NCBI GenBank assembly: GCA_031769625.1
Contig: JAUIMM010000724.1
Span: 186,001-250,000, forward strand
DNA: 64,000 bases
DNA from: Taudactylus pleione
Taxonomy: Eukaryota > Chordata > Amphibia > Anura > Myobatrachidae
Direction of reading: 5' to 3'
Part shown: piece by piece, positions 28,700 through 43,150 of the stretch
Layout: every line of letters begins with the position of its first letter
Position numbering within the stretch: the first letter of the stretch is position 1
The notes under the pieces: generated by a model
What the model saw: only the letters and a program-made list of their open reading frames with translations
Told to the model about the DNA's origin: nothing
The model's database searches: none
Made by a program: the position numbers and the translations under genes

Positions 28700-31600
28700 A
28701 ATGCATTTTGGCCTAAAACGTGCATTTGCTGTTTTCTCTTAAACGCAACATGGGAGAAAAACCATTTCACATCACATTTGTGGGTCTTGGTCTTCAACAC
28801 ATCCAGTGAAATTTTGAGCTGTCTGTGTTTGCTACAAGAGGAGATAACACAAAGTATGCGCTTTTGTTGGTTCCATTGCTTTCAATGCATTTTGGCCTAA
28901 AACGAGCAATTGCTGTTTTCTCTTAAACGCAACATGGGAGAAAAACCATTTCACATCACATTTGTTGGTCTTGGTCTTCAACACATCCAGTGAAATTTTG
29001 AGCTGTCTGTGTTTGCTACAAGAGGAGATAACACAAAGTATGCACTTTTGTTGTTTCCATTGCTTTCAATGCATTTTGGCCTAAAACGAGCAATTGCTGT
29101 TTTCTCTTAAACGCAACATGGGAGAAAAACCATTTCACATCACATTTGTGGGTATTGGTCTTCAACACATCCAGTGAAATTTTGAGCTGTCTGTGTTTGC
29201 TACAAGAGGAGATAACACAAAGTATGCGCTTTTGTTGTTTCCATTGCTTTCAATGCATTTTGGCCTAAAACGTGCATTTGCTGTTTTCTCTTAAACGCAA
29301 CATGGGAGAAAAACCATTTCACATCACATTTGTGGGTCTTGGTCTTCAACACATCCAGTGAAATTTTGAGCTGTCTGTGTTTGCTACAAGAGGAGATAAC
29401 ACAAAGTATGCGCTTTTGTTGGTTCCATTGCTTTCAATGCATTTTGGCCTAAAACGTGCATTTGCTGTTTTCTCTTAAACGCAACATGGGAGAAAAACCA
29501 TTTCACATCACATTTGTGGGTCTTGGTCTTCAACACATCCAGTGAAATTTTGAGCTGTCTGTGTTTGCTACAACAGGAGATAACACAAAGTATGCGCTTT
29601 TGTTGTTTTCATTGCTTTCAATGCGGCCTTAAACGTGCATTTGCTGTTTTCTCTTAAACGCAACATGGGAGAAAAAACATTTCACATCACATTTGTTGGT
29701 CTTGGTCTTCAACACATCCAGTGAAATTTTGAGCTGCCTGTGTTTGCTACAAGAGGAGATAACACAAAGTATGCGCTTTTGTTGTTTCCATTGCTTTCAA
29801 TGCATTTTGGCCTAAAACGAGCAATTGCTGTTTTCTCTTAAACGCAACATGGGAGAAAAACCATTTCACATCACATTTGTGGGTATTGGTCTTCAACACA
29901 TCCAGTGAAATTTTGAGCTGTCTGTGTTTGTTACAAGAGGAGATAACACAAAGTATGCACTTTTGTTGTTTCCATTGCTTTCAATGCATTTTGGCCTAAA
30001 ACGAGCAATTGCTGTTTTCTCTTAAACGCAACATGGGAGAAAAACCATTTCACATCACATTTGTGGGTATTGGTCTTCAACACATCCAGTGAAATTTTGA
30101 GCTGTCTGTGTTTGCTACAAGTGGAGATAACACAAAGTATGCGCTTTTGTTGTTTCCATTGCTTTCAAAGCATTTTGGCCTAAAACGTGCATTTGCTGTT
30201 TTCTCTTAAACGCAACATGGGAGAAAAACCATTTCACATCACATTTGTTGGTCTTGGTCTTCAACACATCCAGTGAAATTTTGAGCTGCCTGTGTTTGCT
30301 ACAAGAGAAGATAACACAAAGTATGCGCTTTTGTTGTTTCCATTGCTTTCAATGCATTTTGGCCTAAAACGTGCATTTGCTGTTTTCTCTTAAACGCAAC
30401 ATGGGAGAAAAACCATTTCACATCACATTTGTGGGTATTGGTCTTCAACACATCCAGTGAAATTTTGAGCTGTCTGTGTTTGCTACAAGAGGAGATAACA
30501 CAAAGTATGCGCTTTTGTTGTTTCCATTGCTTTCAATGCATTTTGGCCTAAAACGTGCAATTGCTGTTTTCTCTTAAACGCAATATGGGAGAAAAACCAT
30601 TTCACATCACATTTGTGGGTCTTGGTCTTCAACACATCCAGTGAAATTTTGAGCTGCCTGTGTTTGCTACAAGAGGAGATAACACAAAGTATGCGCTTTT
30701 GTTGGTTCCATTGCTTTCAATGCATTTTGGCCTAAAATGAGCAATTGCTGTTTTCTCTTAAACGCAACATGGGAGAAAAACCATTTCACATCACATTTGT
30801 GGGTCTTGGTCTTCAACACACCCAGTGAAATTTTGAGCTGTCTGTGTTTGCTACAAGAGGAGATAACACAAAGTATGCGCTTTTGTTGTTTTCATTGCTT
30901 TCAATGCATTTTGGCCTAAAACGTGCATTTGCTGTTTTCTCTTAAACGCAACATGGGAGAAAAACCATTTCACATCACATTTGTTGGTCTTGGTCTTCAA
31001 CACATCCAGTGAAATTTTGAGCTGTCTGTGTTTGCTACAAGAGGAGATAACACAAAGTATGCGCTTTTGATGTTTTCATTGCTTTCAATGCATTTTGGCC
31101 TAAAACGTGCATTTGCTGTTTTCTCTTAAACGCAACATGGGAGAAAAACCATTTCACATCACATTTGTTGGTCTTGGTCTTCAACACATCCAGTGAAATT
31201 TTGAGCTGCCTGTTTTTGCTACAAGAGGAGATAACACAAAGTAGGCGCTTTTGTTGTTTCCATTGCTTTCAATGCATTTTGGCCTAAAACGTGCAATTGC
31301 TGTTTTCTCTTAAACGCAATATGGGAGAAAAACCATTTCACATCACATTTGTGGGTCTTGGTCTTCAACACATCCAGTGAAATTTTGAGCTGCCTGTGTT
31401 TGCTACAAGAGGAGATAACACAAAGTATGCGCTTTTGTTGGTTCCATTGCTTTCAATGCATTTTGGCCTAAAATGAGCAATTGCTGTTTTCTCTTAAACG
31501 CAACATTGGAGAAAAACCATTTCACATCACATTTGTGGGTCTTGGTCTTCAACACATCCAGTGAAATTTTGAGCTGTCTGTGTTTGCTACAAGAGGAGAT

Positions 31601-34600
31601 AACACAAAGTATGCGCTTTTGTTGTTTTCATTGCTTTCAATGCATTTTGGCCTAAAACGTGCATTTGCTGTTTTCTCTTAAACGCAACATGGGAGAAAAA
31701 CCATTTCACATCACATTTGTTTGTCTTGGTCTTCAACACATCCAGTGAAATTTTGAGCTGTCTGTGTTTGCTACAAGAGGAGATAACACAACGTATGCAC
31801 TTTTGTTGTTTCCATTGCTTTCAAAGCATTTTGGCCTAAAACGTGCATTTGCTGTTTTCTCTTAAACGCAACATGGGAGAAAAACCATTTCACATCACAT
31901 TTGTTGGTCTTGGTCTTCAACACATCCAGTGAAATTTTGAGCTGCCTGTGTTTGCTACAAGAGGAGATAACACAAAGTATGCGTTTTTGTTGGTTCCATT
32001 GCTTTCAATGCATTTTGGCCTTAAACGTGCATTTGCTGTTTTCTCTTAAACGCAACATGGGAGAAAAACCATTTCACATCACATTTGTTGGTCTTGGTCT
32101 TCAACACATCCAGTGAAATTTTGAGCTGCCTGTGTTTGCTACAAGAGGAGATAACACAAAGTAGGCGCTTTTGTTGTTTCCATTGCTTTCAATGCATTTT
32201 GGCCTAAAACGTGCAATTGCTGTTTTCTCTTAAACGCAATATGGGAGAAAAACCATTTCACATCACATTTGTGGGTCTTGGTCTTCAACACATCCAGTGA
32301 AATTTTGAGCTGCCTGTGTTTGCTACAAGAGGAGATAACACAAAGTATGCGCTTTTGTTGGTTCCATTGCTTTCAATGCATTTTGGCCTAAAATGAGCAA
32401 TTGCTGTTTTCTCTTAAACGCAACATTGGAGAAAAACCATTTCACATCACATTTGTGGGTCTTGGTCTTCAACACATCCAGTGAAATTTTGAGCTGTCTG
32501 TGTTTGCTACAAGAGGAGATAACACAAAGTATGCGCTTTTGTTGTTTTCATTGCTTTCAATGCATTTTGGCCTAAAACGTGCATTTGCTGTTTTCTCTTA
32601 AACGCAACATGGGAGAAAAACCATTTCACATCACATTTGTTGGTCTTGGTCTTCAACACATCCAGTGAAATTTTGAGCTGTCTGTGTTTGCTACAAGAGG
32701 AGATAACACAACGTATGCACTTTTGTTGTTTCCATTGCTTTCAAAGCATTTTGGCCTAAAACGTGCATTTGCTGTTTTCTCTTAAACGCAACATGGGAGA
32801 AAAACCATTTCACATCACATTTGTTGGTCTTGGTCTTCAACACATCCAGTGAAATTTTGAGCTGCCTGTGTTTGCTACAAGAGGAGATAACACAAAGTAT
32901 GCGCTTTTGTTGGTTCCATTGCTTTCAATGCATTTTTGCCTAAAACGAGCAATTGCTGTTTTCTCTTAAACGCAACATGGGAGAAAAACCATTTCACATC
33001 ACATTTGTGGGTCTTGGTCTTCAACACATCCAGTGAAATTTTGAGCTGTCTGTGTTTGCTACAAGAGGAGATAACACAAAGTATGCGCTTTTGTTGTTTT
33101 CATTGCTTTCAATGCATTTTGGCCTAAAACGTGCATTTGCTGTTTTCTCTTAAACGCAACATGGGAGAAAAACCATTTCACATCACATTTGTGGGTCTTG
33201 GTCTTCAAGGCATCCAGTGAAATTTTGAGCTGTCTGTGTTTGCTACAAGAGGAGATAACACAACGTATGCACTTTTGTTGTTTCCATTGCTTTCAATGCA
33301 TTTTGGCCTAAAACGTGCATTTGCTGTTTTCTCTTAAACGCAACATGGGATAAAAACCATTTCACATCACATTTGTGGGTCTTGGTCTTCAACACATCCA
33401 GTGAAATTTTGAGCTGTCTGTGTTTGCTACAAGAGGAGATAACACAAAGTATGCGCTTTTGTTGGTTCCATTGCTTTCAATGCATTTTTGACTAAAACGA
33501 GCAATTGCTGTTTTCTATTAAACGAAACATGGGAGAAAAACCATTTCACATCACATTTGTGGGTCTTGGTCTTCAACACATCCAGTGAAATTTTGAGCTG
33601 TCTGTGTTTGCTACAAGAGGAGATAACACAAAGTATGCGCTTTTGTTGTTTCCATTGCTTTCAAAGCATTTTGGCCTAAAATGTGCATTTGCTGTTTTCT
33701 CTTAAACGCAACATGGGAGAAAAACCATTTCACATCACATTTGTTGGTCTTGGTCTTCAACACATCCAGTGAAATTTTGAGCTGCCTGTGTTTGCTACAA
33801 GAGAAGATAACACAAAGTATGCGCTTTTGTTGTTTCCATTGCTTTCAATGCATTTTGGCCTAAAACGTGCATTTGCTGTTTTCTCTTAAACGCAACATGG
33901 GAGAAAAACCATTTCACATCACATTTGTGGGTATTGGTCTTCAACACATCCAGTGAAATTTTGAGCTGTCTGTGTTTGCTACAAGAGGAGATAACACAAA
34001 GTATGCGCTTTTGTTGTTTCCATTGCTTTCAATGCATTTTGGCCTAAAACGTGCAATTGCTGTTTTCTCTTAAACGCAATATGGGAGAAAAACCATTTCA
34101 CATCACATTTGTGGGTCTTGGTCTTCAACACATCCAGTGAAATTTTGAGCTGCCTGTGTTTGCTACAAGAGGAGATAGCACAAAGTATGCGCTTTTGTTG
34201 GTTCCATTGCTTTCAATGCATTTTGGCCTAAAATGAGCAATTGCTGTTTTCTCTTAAACGCAACATGGGAGAAAAACCATTTCACATCACATTTGTGGGT
34301 CTTGGTCTTCAACACATCCAGTGAAATTTTGAGCTGTCTGTGTTTGCTACAAGAGGAGATAACACAAAGTATGCGCTTTTGTTGTTTTCATTGCTTTCAA
34401 TGCATTTTGGCCTAAAACGTGCATTTGCTGTTTTCTCTTAAACGCAACATGGGAGAAAAACCATTTCACATCACATTTGTGGGTCTTGGTCTTCAAGACA
34501 TCCAGTGAAATTTTGAGCTGCCTGTGTTTGCTACAAGAGGAGATAACACAAAGTATGCGCTTTTGTTGGTTCCATTGCTTTCAATGCATTTTGGCCTAAA

Positions 34601-37600
34601 ATGAGCAATTGCTGTTTTCTCTTAAACGCAACATTGGAGAAAAACCATTTCACATCACATTTGTGGGTCTTGGTCTTCAACACATCCAGTGAAATTTTGA
34701 GCTGTCTGTGTTTGCTACAAGAGGAGATAACACAAAGTATGCGCTTTTGTTGTTTCCATTGCTTTCAATGCATTTTGGCCTAAAACGTGCATTTGCTGTT
34801 TTCTCTTAAACGCAACATGGGAAAAAAACCATTTCACATCACATTTGTGGGTCTTGGTCTTCAACACATCCAGTGAAATTTTGAGCTGTCTGTGTTTGCT
34901 ACAACAGGAGATAACACAAAGTATGCGCTTTTGTTGTTTTCATTGCTTTCAATGCATTTTGGCCTTAAACGTGCATTTGCTGTTTTCTCTTAAACGCAAC
35001 ATGGGAGAAAAACCATTTCACATCACATTTGTTGGTCTTGGTCTTCAACACATCCAGTGAAATTTTGAGCTGCCTGTGTTAGCTACAAGAGGAGATAACA
35101 CAAAGTATGCGCTTTTGTTGTTTCCATTGCTTTCAATGCATTTTGGCCTAAAACGAGCAATTGCTGTTTTCTCTTAAACGCAACATGGGAGAAAAACCAT
35201 TTCACATCACATTTGTGGGTATTGGTCTTCAACACATCCAGTGAAATTTTGAGCTGTCTGTGTTTGCTACAAGAGGAGATAACACCAAGTATGCGCTTTT
35301 GTTGTTTCCATTGCTTTCAATGCATTTTGGCCTAAAACGTGCATTTGCTGTTTTCTCTTAAACGCAACATGGGAGAAAAACCATTTCACATCACATTTGT
35401 GGGTCTTGGTCTTCAACACATCCAGTGAAATTTTGAGCTGTCTGTGTTTGCTACAACAGGAGATAACACAAAGTATGCGCTTTTGTTGTTTTCATTGCTT
35501 TCAATGTATTTTGGCCTTAAACGTGCATTTGCTGTTTTCTCTTAAACGCAACATGGGAGAAAAACCATTTCACATCACATTTGTTGGTCTTGGTCTTCAA
35601 CACATCCAGTGAAATTTTGAGCTGCCTGTGTTAGCTACAAGAGGAGATAACACAAAGTATGCGCTTTTGTTGTTTCCATTGCTTTCAATGCATTTTGGCC
35701 TAAAACGAGCAATTGCTGTTTTCTCTTAAACGCAACATGGGAGAAAAACCATTTCACATCACATTTGTGGGTATTGGTCTTCAACACATCCAGTGAAATT
35801 TTGAGCTGTCTGTGTTTGCTACAAGAGGAGATAACACCAAGTATGCGCTTTTGTTGTTTCCATTGCTTTCAATGCATTTTGGCCTAAAACGTGCATTTGC
35901 TGTTTTCTCTTAAACGCAACATGGGAGAAAAACCATTTCACATCACATTTGTGGGTCTTGGTCTTCAACACATCCAGTGAAATTTTGAGCTGTCTGTGTT
36001 TGCTACAACAGGAGATAACACAAAGTATGCGCTTTTGTTGTTTTCATTGCTTTCAATGCATTTTGGCCTTAAACGTGCATTTGCTGTTTTCTCTTAAACG
36101 CAACATGGGAGAAAAACCATTTCACATCACATTTGTTGGTCTTGGTCTTCAACACATCCAGTGAAATTTTGAGCTGCCTGTGTTAGCTACAAGAGGAGAT
36201 AACACAAAGTATGCGCTTTTGTTGTTTCCATTGCTTTCAATGCATTTTGGCCTAAAACGAGCAATTGCTGTTTTCTCTTAAACGCAACATGGGAGAAAAA
36301 CCATTTCACATCACATTTGTGGGTATTGGTCTTCAACACATCCAGTGAAATTTTGAGCTGTCTGTGTTTGCTACAAGAGGAGATAACACCAAGTATGCGC
36401 TTTTGTTGTTTCCATTGCTTTCAATGCATTTTGGCCTAAAACGTGCATTTGCTGTTTCCTCTTAAACGCAACATGGGAGAAAAACCATTTCACATCACAT
36501 TTGTGGGTCTTGGTCTTCAACACATCCAGTGAAATTTTGAGCTGTCTGTGTTTGCTACAAGAGGAGATAACACAAAGTATGCGCTTTTGTTGGTTCCATT
36601 GCTTTCAATGCATTTTGGCCTAAAACGAGCAATTGCTGTTTTCTCTTAAACGCAACATGGGAGAAAAACCATTTCACATCACATTTGTTGGTCTTGGTCT
36701 TCAACACATCCAGTGAAATTTTGAGCTGTCTGTGTTTGCTACAAGAGGAGATAACACAAAGTATGCACTTTTGTTGTTTCCATTGCTTTCAATGCATTTT
36801 GGCCTAAAACGAGCAATTGCTGTTTTCTCTTAAACGCAACATGGGAGAAAAACCATTTCACATCACATTTGTGGGTATTGGTCTTCAACACATCCAGTGA
36901 AATTTTGAGCTGTCTGTGTTTGCTACAAGAGGAGATAACACAAAGTATGCGCTTTTGTTGTTTCCATTGCTTTCAATGCATTTTGGCCTAAAACGTGCAT
37001 TTGCTGTTTTCTCTTAAACGCAACATGGGAGAAAAACCATTTCACATCACATTTGTGGGTCTTGGTCTTCAACACATCCAGTGAAATTTTGAGCTGTCTG
37101 TGTTTGCTACAAGAGGAGATAACACAAAGTATGCGCTTTTGTTGGTTCCATTGCTTTCAATGCATTTTGGCCTAAAACGTGCATTTGCTGTTTTCTCTTA
37201 AACGCAACATGGGAGAAAAACCATTTCACATCACATTTGTGGGTCTTGGTCTTCAACACATCCAGTGAAATTTTGAGCTGTCTGTGTTTGCTACAACAGG
37301 AGATAACACAAAGTATGCGCTTTTGTTGTTTTCATTGCTTTCAATGCGGCCTTAAACGTGCATTTGCTGTTTTCTCTTAAACGCAACATGGGAGAAAAAC
37401 CATTTCACATCACATTTGTTGGTCTTGGTCTTCAACACATCCAGTGAAATTTTGAGCTGCCTGTGTTTGCTACAAGAGGAGATAACACAAAGTATGCGCT
37501 TTTGTTGTTTCCATTGCTTTCAATGCATTTTGGCCTAAAACGAGCAATTGCTGTTTTCTCTTAAACGCAACATGGGAGAAAAACCATTTCACATCACATT

Positions 37601-40600
37601 TGTGGGTATTGGTCTTCAACACATCCAGTGAAATTTTGAGCTGTCTGTGTTTGTTACAAGAGGAGATAACACAAAGTATGCACTTTTGTTGTTTCCATTG
37701 CTTTCAATGCATTTTGGCCTAAAACGAGCAATTGCTGTTTTCTCTTAAACGCAACATGGGAGAAAAACCATTTCACATCACATTTGTGGGTATTGGTCTT
37801 CAACACATCCAGTGAAATTTTGAGCTGTCTGTGTTTGCTACAAGTGGAGATAACACAAAGTATGCGCTTTTGTTGTTTGCATTGCTTTCAAAGCATTTTG
37901 GCCTAAAACGTGCATTTGCTGTTTTCTCTTAAACGCAACATGGGAGAAAAACCATTTCACATCACATTTGTTGGTCTTGGTCTTCAACACATCCAGTGAA
38001 ATTTTGAGCTGCCTGTGTTTGCTACAAGAGAAGATAACACAAAGTATGCGCTTTTGTTGTTTCCATTGCTTTCAATGCATTTTGGCCTAAAACGTGCATT
38101 TGCTGTTTTCTCTTAAACGCAACATGGGAGAAAAACCATTTCACATCACATTTGTGGGTATTGGTCTTCAACACATCCAGTGAAATTTTGAGCTGTCTGT
38201 GTTTGCTACAAGAGGAGATAACACAAAGTATGCGCTTTTGTTGTTTCCATTGCTTTCAATGCATTTTGGCCTAAAACGTGCAATTGCTGTTTTCTCTTAA
38301 ACGCAATATGGGAGAAAAACCATTTCACATCACATTTGTGGGTCTTGGTCTTCAACACATCCAGTGAAATTTTGAGCTGCCTGTGTTTGCTACAAGAGGA
38401 GATAACACAAAGTATGCGCTTTTGTTGGTTCCATTGCTTTCAATGCATTTTGGCCTAAAATGAGCAATTGCTGTTTTCTCTTAAACGCAACATGGGAGAA
38501 AAACCATTTCACATCACATTTGTGGGTCTTGGTCTTCAACACATCCAGTGAAATTTTGAGCTGTCTGTGTTTGCTACAAGAGGAGATAACACAAAGTATG
38601 CGCTTTTGTTGTTTTCATTGCTTTCAATGCATTTTGGCCTAAAACGTGCATTTGCTGTTTTCTCTTAAACGCAACATGGGAGAAAAACCATTTCACATCA
38701 CATTTGTTGGTCTTGGTCTTCAACACATCCAGTGAAATTTTGAGCTGTCTGTGTTTGCTACAAGAGGAGATAACACAAAGTATGCGCTTTTGATGTTTTC
38801 ATTGCTTTCAATGCATTTTGGCCTAAAACGTGCATTTGCTGTTTTCTCTTAAACGCAACATGGGAGAAAAACCATTTCACATCACATTTGTTGGTCTTGG
38901 TCTTCAACACATCCAGTGAAATTTTGAGCTGCCTGTGTTTGCTACAAGAGGAGATAACACAAAGTAGGCGCTTTTGTTGTTTCCATTGCTTTCAATGCAT
39001 TTTGGCCTAAAACGTGCAATTGCTGTTTTCTCTTAAACGCAATATGGGAGAAAAACCATTTCACATCACATTTGTGCGTCTTGGTCTTCAACACATCCAG
39101 TGAAATTTTGAGCTGCCTGTGTTTGCTACAAGAGGAGATAACACAAAGTATGTGCTTTTGTTGGTTCCATTGCTTTCAATGCATTTTGGCCTAAAATGAG
39201 CAATTGCTGTTTTCTCTTAAACGCAACATTGGAGAAAAACCATTTCACATCACATTTGTGGGTCTTGGTCTTCAACACATCCAGTGAAATTTTGAGCTGT
39301 CTGTGTTTGCTACAAGAGGAGATAACACAAAGTATGCGCTTTTGTTGTTTTCATTGCTTTCAATGCATTTTGGCCTAAAACGTGCATTTGCTGTTTTCTC
39401 TTAAACGCAACATGGGAGAAAAACCATTTCACATCACATTTGTTGGTCTTGGTCTTCAACACATCCAGTGAAATTTTGAGCTGCCTGTGTTTGCTACAAG
39501 AGGAGATAACACAAAGTATGCGTTTTTGTTGGTTCCATTGCTTTCAATGCATTTTGGCCTTAAACGTGCATTTGCTGTTTTCTCTTAAACGCAACATGGG
39601 AGAAAAACCATTTCACATCACATTTGTTGGTCTTGGTCTTCAACACATCCAGTGAAATTTTGAGCTGCCTGTGTTTGCTACAAGAGGAGATAACACAAAG
39701 TAGGCGCTTTTGTTGTTTCCATTGCTTTCAATGCATTTTGGCCTAAAACGTGCAATTGCTGTTTTCTCTTAAACGCAATATGGGAGAAAAACCATTTCAC
39801 ATCACATTTGTGGGTCTTGGTCTTCAACACATCCAGTGAAATTTTGAGCTGCCTGTGTTTGCTACAAGAGGAGATAACACAAAGTATGCGCTTTTGTTGG
39901 TTCCATTGCTTTCAATGCATTTTGGCCTAAAATGAGCAATTGCTGTTTTCTCTTAAACGCAACATTGGAGAAAAACCATTTCACATCACATTTGTGGGTC
40001 TTGGTCTTCAACACATCCAGTGAAATTTTGAGCTGTCTGTGTTTGCTACAACAGGAGATAACACAAAGTATGCGCTTTTGTTGTTTTCATTGCTTTCAAT
40101 GCATTTTGGCCTAAAACGTGCATTTGCTGTTTTCTCTTAAACGCAACATGGGAGAAAAACCATTTCACATCACATTTGTTGGTCTTGGTCTTCAACACAT
40201 CCAGTGAAATTTTGAGCTGTCTGTGTTTGCTACAAGAGGAGATAACACAACGTATGCACTTTTGTTGTTTCCATTGCTTTCAAAGCATTTTGGCCTAAAA
40301 CGTGCATTTGCTGTTTTCTCTTAAACGCAACATGGGAGAAAAACCATTTCACATCACATTTGTTGGTCTTGGTCTTCAACACATCCAGTGAAATTTTGAG
40401 CTGCCTGTGTTTGCTACAAGAGGAGATAACACAAAGTATGCGCTTTTGTTGGTTCCATTGCTTTCAATGCATTTTTGCCTAAAACGAGCAATTGCTGTTT
40501 TCTCTTAAATGCAACATGGGAGAAAAACCATTTCACATCACATTTGTGGGTCTTGGTCTTCAACACATCCAGTGAAATTTTGAGCTGTCTGTGTTTGCTA

Positions 40601-43150
40601 CAAGAGGAGATAACACAAAGTATGCGCTTTTGTTGTTTTCATTGCTTTCAATGCATTTTGGCCTAAAACGTGCATTTGCTGTTTTCTCTTAAACGCAACA
40701 TGGGAGAAAAACCATTTCACATCACATTTGTGGGTCTTGGTCTTCAAGGCATCCAGTGAAATTTTGAGCTGTCTGTGTTTGCTACAAGAGGAGATAACAC
40801 AACGTATGCACTTTTGTTGTTTCCATTGCTTTCAATGCATTTTGGCCTAAAACGTGCATTTGCTGTTTTCTCTTAAACGCAACATGGGATAAAAACCATT
40901 TCACATCACATTTGTGGGTCTTGGTCTTCAACACATCCAGTGAAATTTTGAGCTGTCTGTGTTTGCTACAAGAGGAGATAACACAAAGTATGCGCTTTTG
41001 TTGGTTCCATTGCTTTCAATGCATTTTTGACTAAAACGAGCAATTGCTGTTTTCTATTAAACGAAACATGGGAGAAAAACCATTTCACATCACATTTGTG
41101 GGTCTTGGTCTTCAACACATCCAGTGAAATTTTGAGCTGTCTGTGTTTGCTACAAGAGGAGATAACACAAAGTATGCGCTTTTGTTGTTTCCATTGCTTT
41201 CAAAGCATTTTGGCCTAAAATGTGCATTTGCTGTTTTCTCTTAAACGCAACATGGGAGAAAAACCATTTCACATCACATTTGTTGGTCTTGGTCTTCAAC
41301 ACATCCAGTGAAATTTGAGCTGCCTGTGTTTGCTACAAGAGAAGATAACACAAAGTATGCGCTTTTGTTGTTTCCATTGCTTTCAATGCATTTTGGCCTA
41401 AAACGTGCATTTGCTGTTTTCTCTTAAACGCAACATGGGAGAAAAACCATTTCACATCACATTTGTGGGTATTGGTCTTCAACACATCCAGTGAAATTTT
41501 GAGCTGTCTGTGTTTGCTACAAGAGGAGATAACACAAAGTATGCGCTTTTGTTGGTTCCATTGCTTTCAATGCATTTTGGCCTAAAATGAGCAATTGCTG
41601 TTTTCTCTTAAACGCAACATTGGAGAAAAACCATTTCACATCACATTTGTGGGTCTTGGTCTTCAACACATCCAGTGAAATTTTGAGCTGTCTGTGTTTG
41701 CTACAAGAGGAGATAACACAAAGTATGCGCTTTTGTTGTTTCCATTGCTTTCAATGCATTTTGGCCTAAAACGTGCATTTGCTGTTTTCTCTTAAACGCA
41801 ACATGGGAAAAAAACCATTTCACATCACATTTGTGGGTCTTGGTCTTCAACACATCCAGTGAAATTTTGAGCTGTCTGTGTTTGCTACAACAGGAGATAA
41901 CACAAAGTATGCGCTTTTGTTGTTTTCATTGCTTTCAATGCATTTTGGCCTTAAACGTGCATTTGCTGTTTTCTCTTAAACGCAACATGGGAGAAAAACC
42001 ATTTCACATCACATTTGTTGGTCTTGGTCTTCAACACATCCAGTGAAATTTTGAGCTGCCTGTGTTAGCTACAAGAGGAGATAACACAAAGTATGCGCTT
42101 TTGTTGTTTCCATTGCTTTCAATGCATTTTGGCCTAAAACGAGCAATTGCTGTTTTCTCTTAAACGCAACATGGGAGAAAAACCATTTCACATCACATTT
42201 GTGGGTATTGGTCTTCAACACATCCAGTGAAATTTTGAGCTGTCTGTGTTTGCTACAAGAGGAGATAACACCAAGTATGCGCTTTTGTTGTTTCCATTGC
42301 TTTCAATGCATTTTGGCCTAAAACGTGCATTTGCTGTTTTCTCTTAAACGCAACATGGGAGAAAAACCATTTCACATCACATTTGTGGGTCTTGGTCTTC
42401 AACACATCCAGTGAAATTTTGAGCTGTCTGTGTTTGCTACAACAGGAGATAACACAAAGTATGCGCTTTTGTTGTTTTCATTGCTTTCAATGCATTTTGG
42501 CCTTAAACGTGCATTTGCTGTTTTCTCTTAAACGCAACATGGGAGAAAAACCATTTCACATCACATTTGTTGGTCTTGGTCTTCAACACATCCAGTGAAA
42601 TTTTGAGCTGCCTGTGTTAGCTACAACAGGAGATAACACAAAGTATGCGCTTTTGTTGTTTTCATTGCTTTCAATGCATTTTGGCCTTAAACGTGCATTT
42701 GCTGTTTTCTCTTAAACGCAACATGGGAGAAAAACCATTTCACATCACATTTGTTGGTCTTGGTCTTCAACACATCCAGTGAAATTTTGAGCTGTCTGTG
42801 TTAGCTACAAGAGGAGATAACACAAAGTATGCGCTTTTGTTGTTTCCATTGCTTTCAATGCATTTTGGCCTAAAACGAGCAATTGCTGTTTTCTCTTAAA
42901 CGCAACATGGGAGAAAAACCATTTCACATCACATTTGTGGGTATTGGTCTTCAACACATCCAGTGAAATTTTGAGCTGTCTGTGTTTGCTACAAGAGGAG
43001 ATAACACCAAGTATGCGCTTTTGTTGTTTCCATTGCTTTCAATGCATTTTGGCCTAAAACGTGCATTTGCTGTTTTCTCTTAAACGCAACATGGGAGAAA
43101 AACCATTTCACATCACATTTGTGGGTCTTGGTCTTCAACACATCCAGTGA
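28700..43150 (+). repeat. About 7.7-kb tandem duplication with internal monomer losses
   Basis: Block A (about 28700-36420) and block B (about 36420-43150) match at an offset of 7723 bp. The offset drops to 7539 when block B lacks one monomer (the one at about 31690-31870 in A), and to 6986 when B lacks three more (about 33.9-34.5 kb in A) plus one base (gaaatttgag at about 41311). Shared markers are caatgcggcc at 29623 and 37346, cttcaaggcatcc at about 33206 and 40745, gggataaaaacc at about 33348 and 40887, ttttgactaaaacg at about 33486 and 41025, and the trimeric higher-order repeat that ends both blocks. Confidence 0.86.
34847..36502 (+). repeat. 552-bp trimeric higher-order repeat, three copies
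   Basis: Three monomer types repeat in fixed order. Type 1 has gtgggtctt, caacaggag, ttttc and ccttaaac. Type 2 has gttggtctt, gctgcctgtgttagctac, gaggag and cgagcaatt. Type 3 has gtgggtatt, gaggagataacaccaag and cgtgcattt. The 552-bp unit starts at 34847, 35399 and 35951 with few differences, such as caatgtattt at about 35505. Confidence 0.9.
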
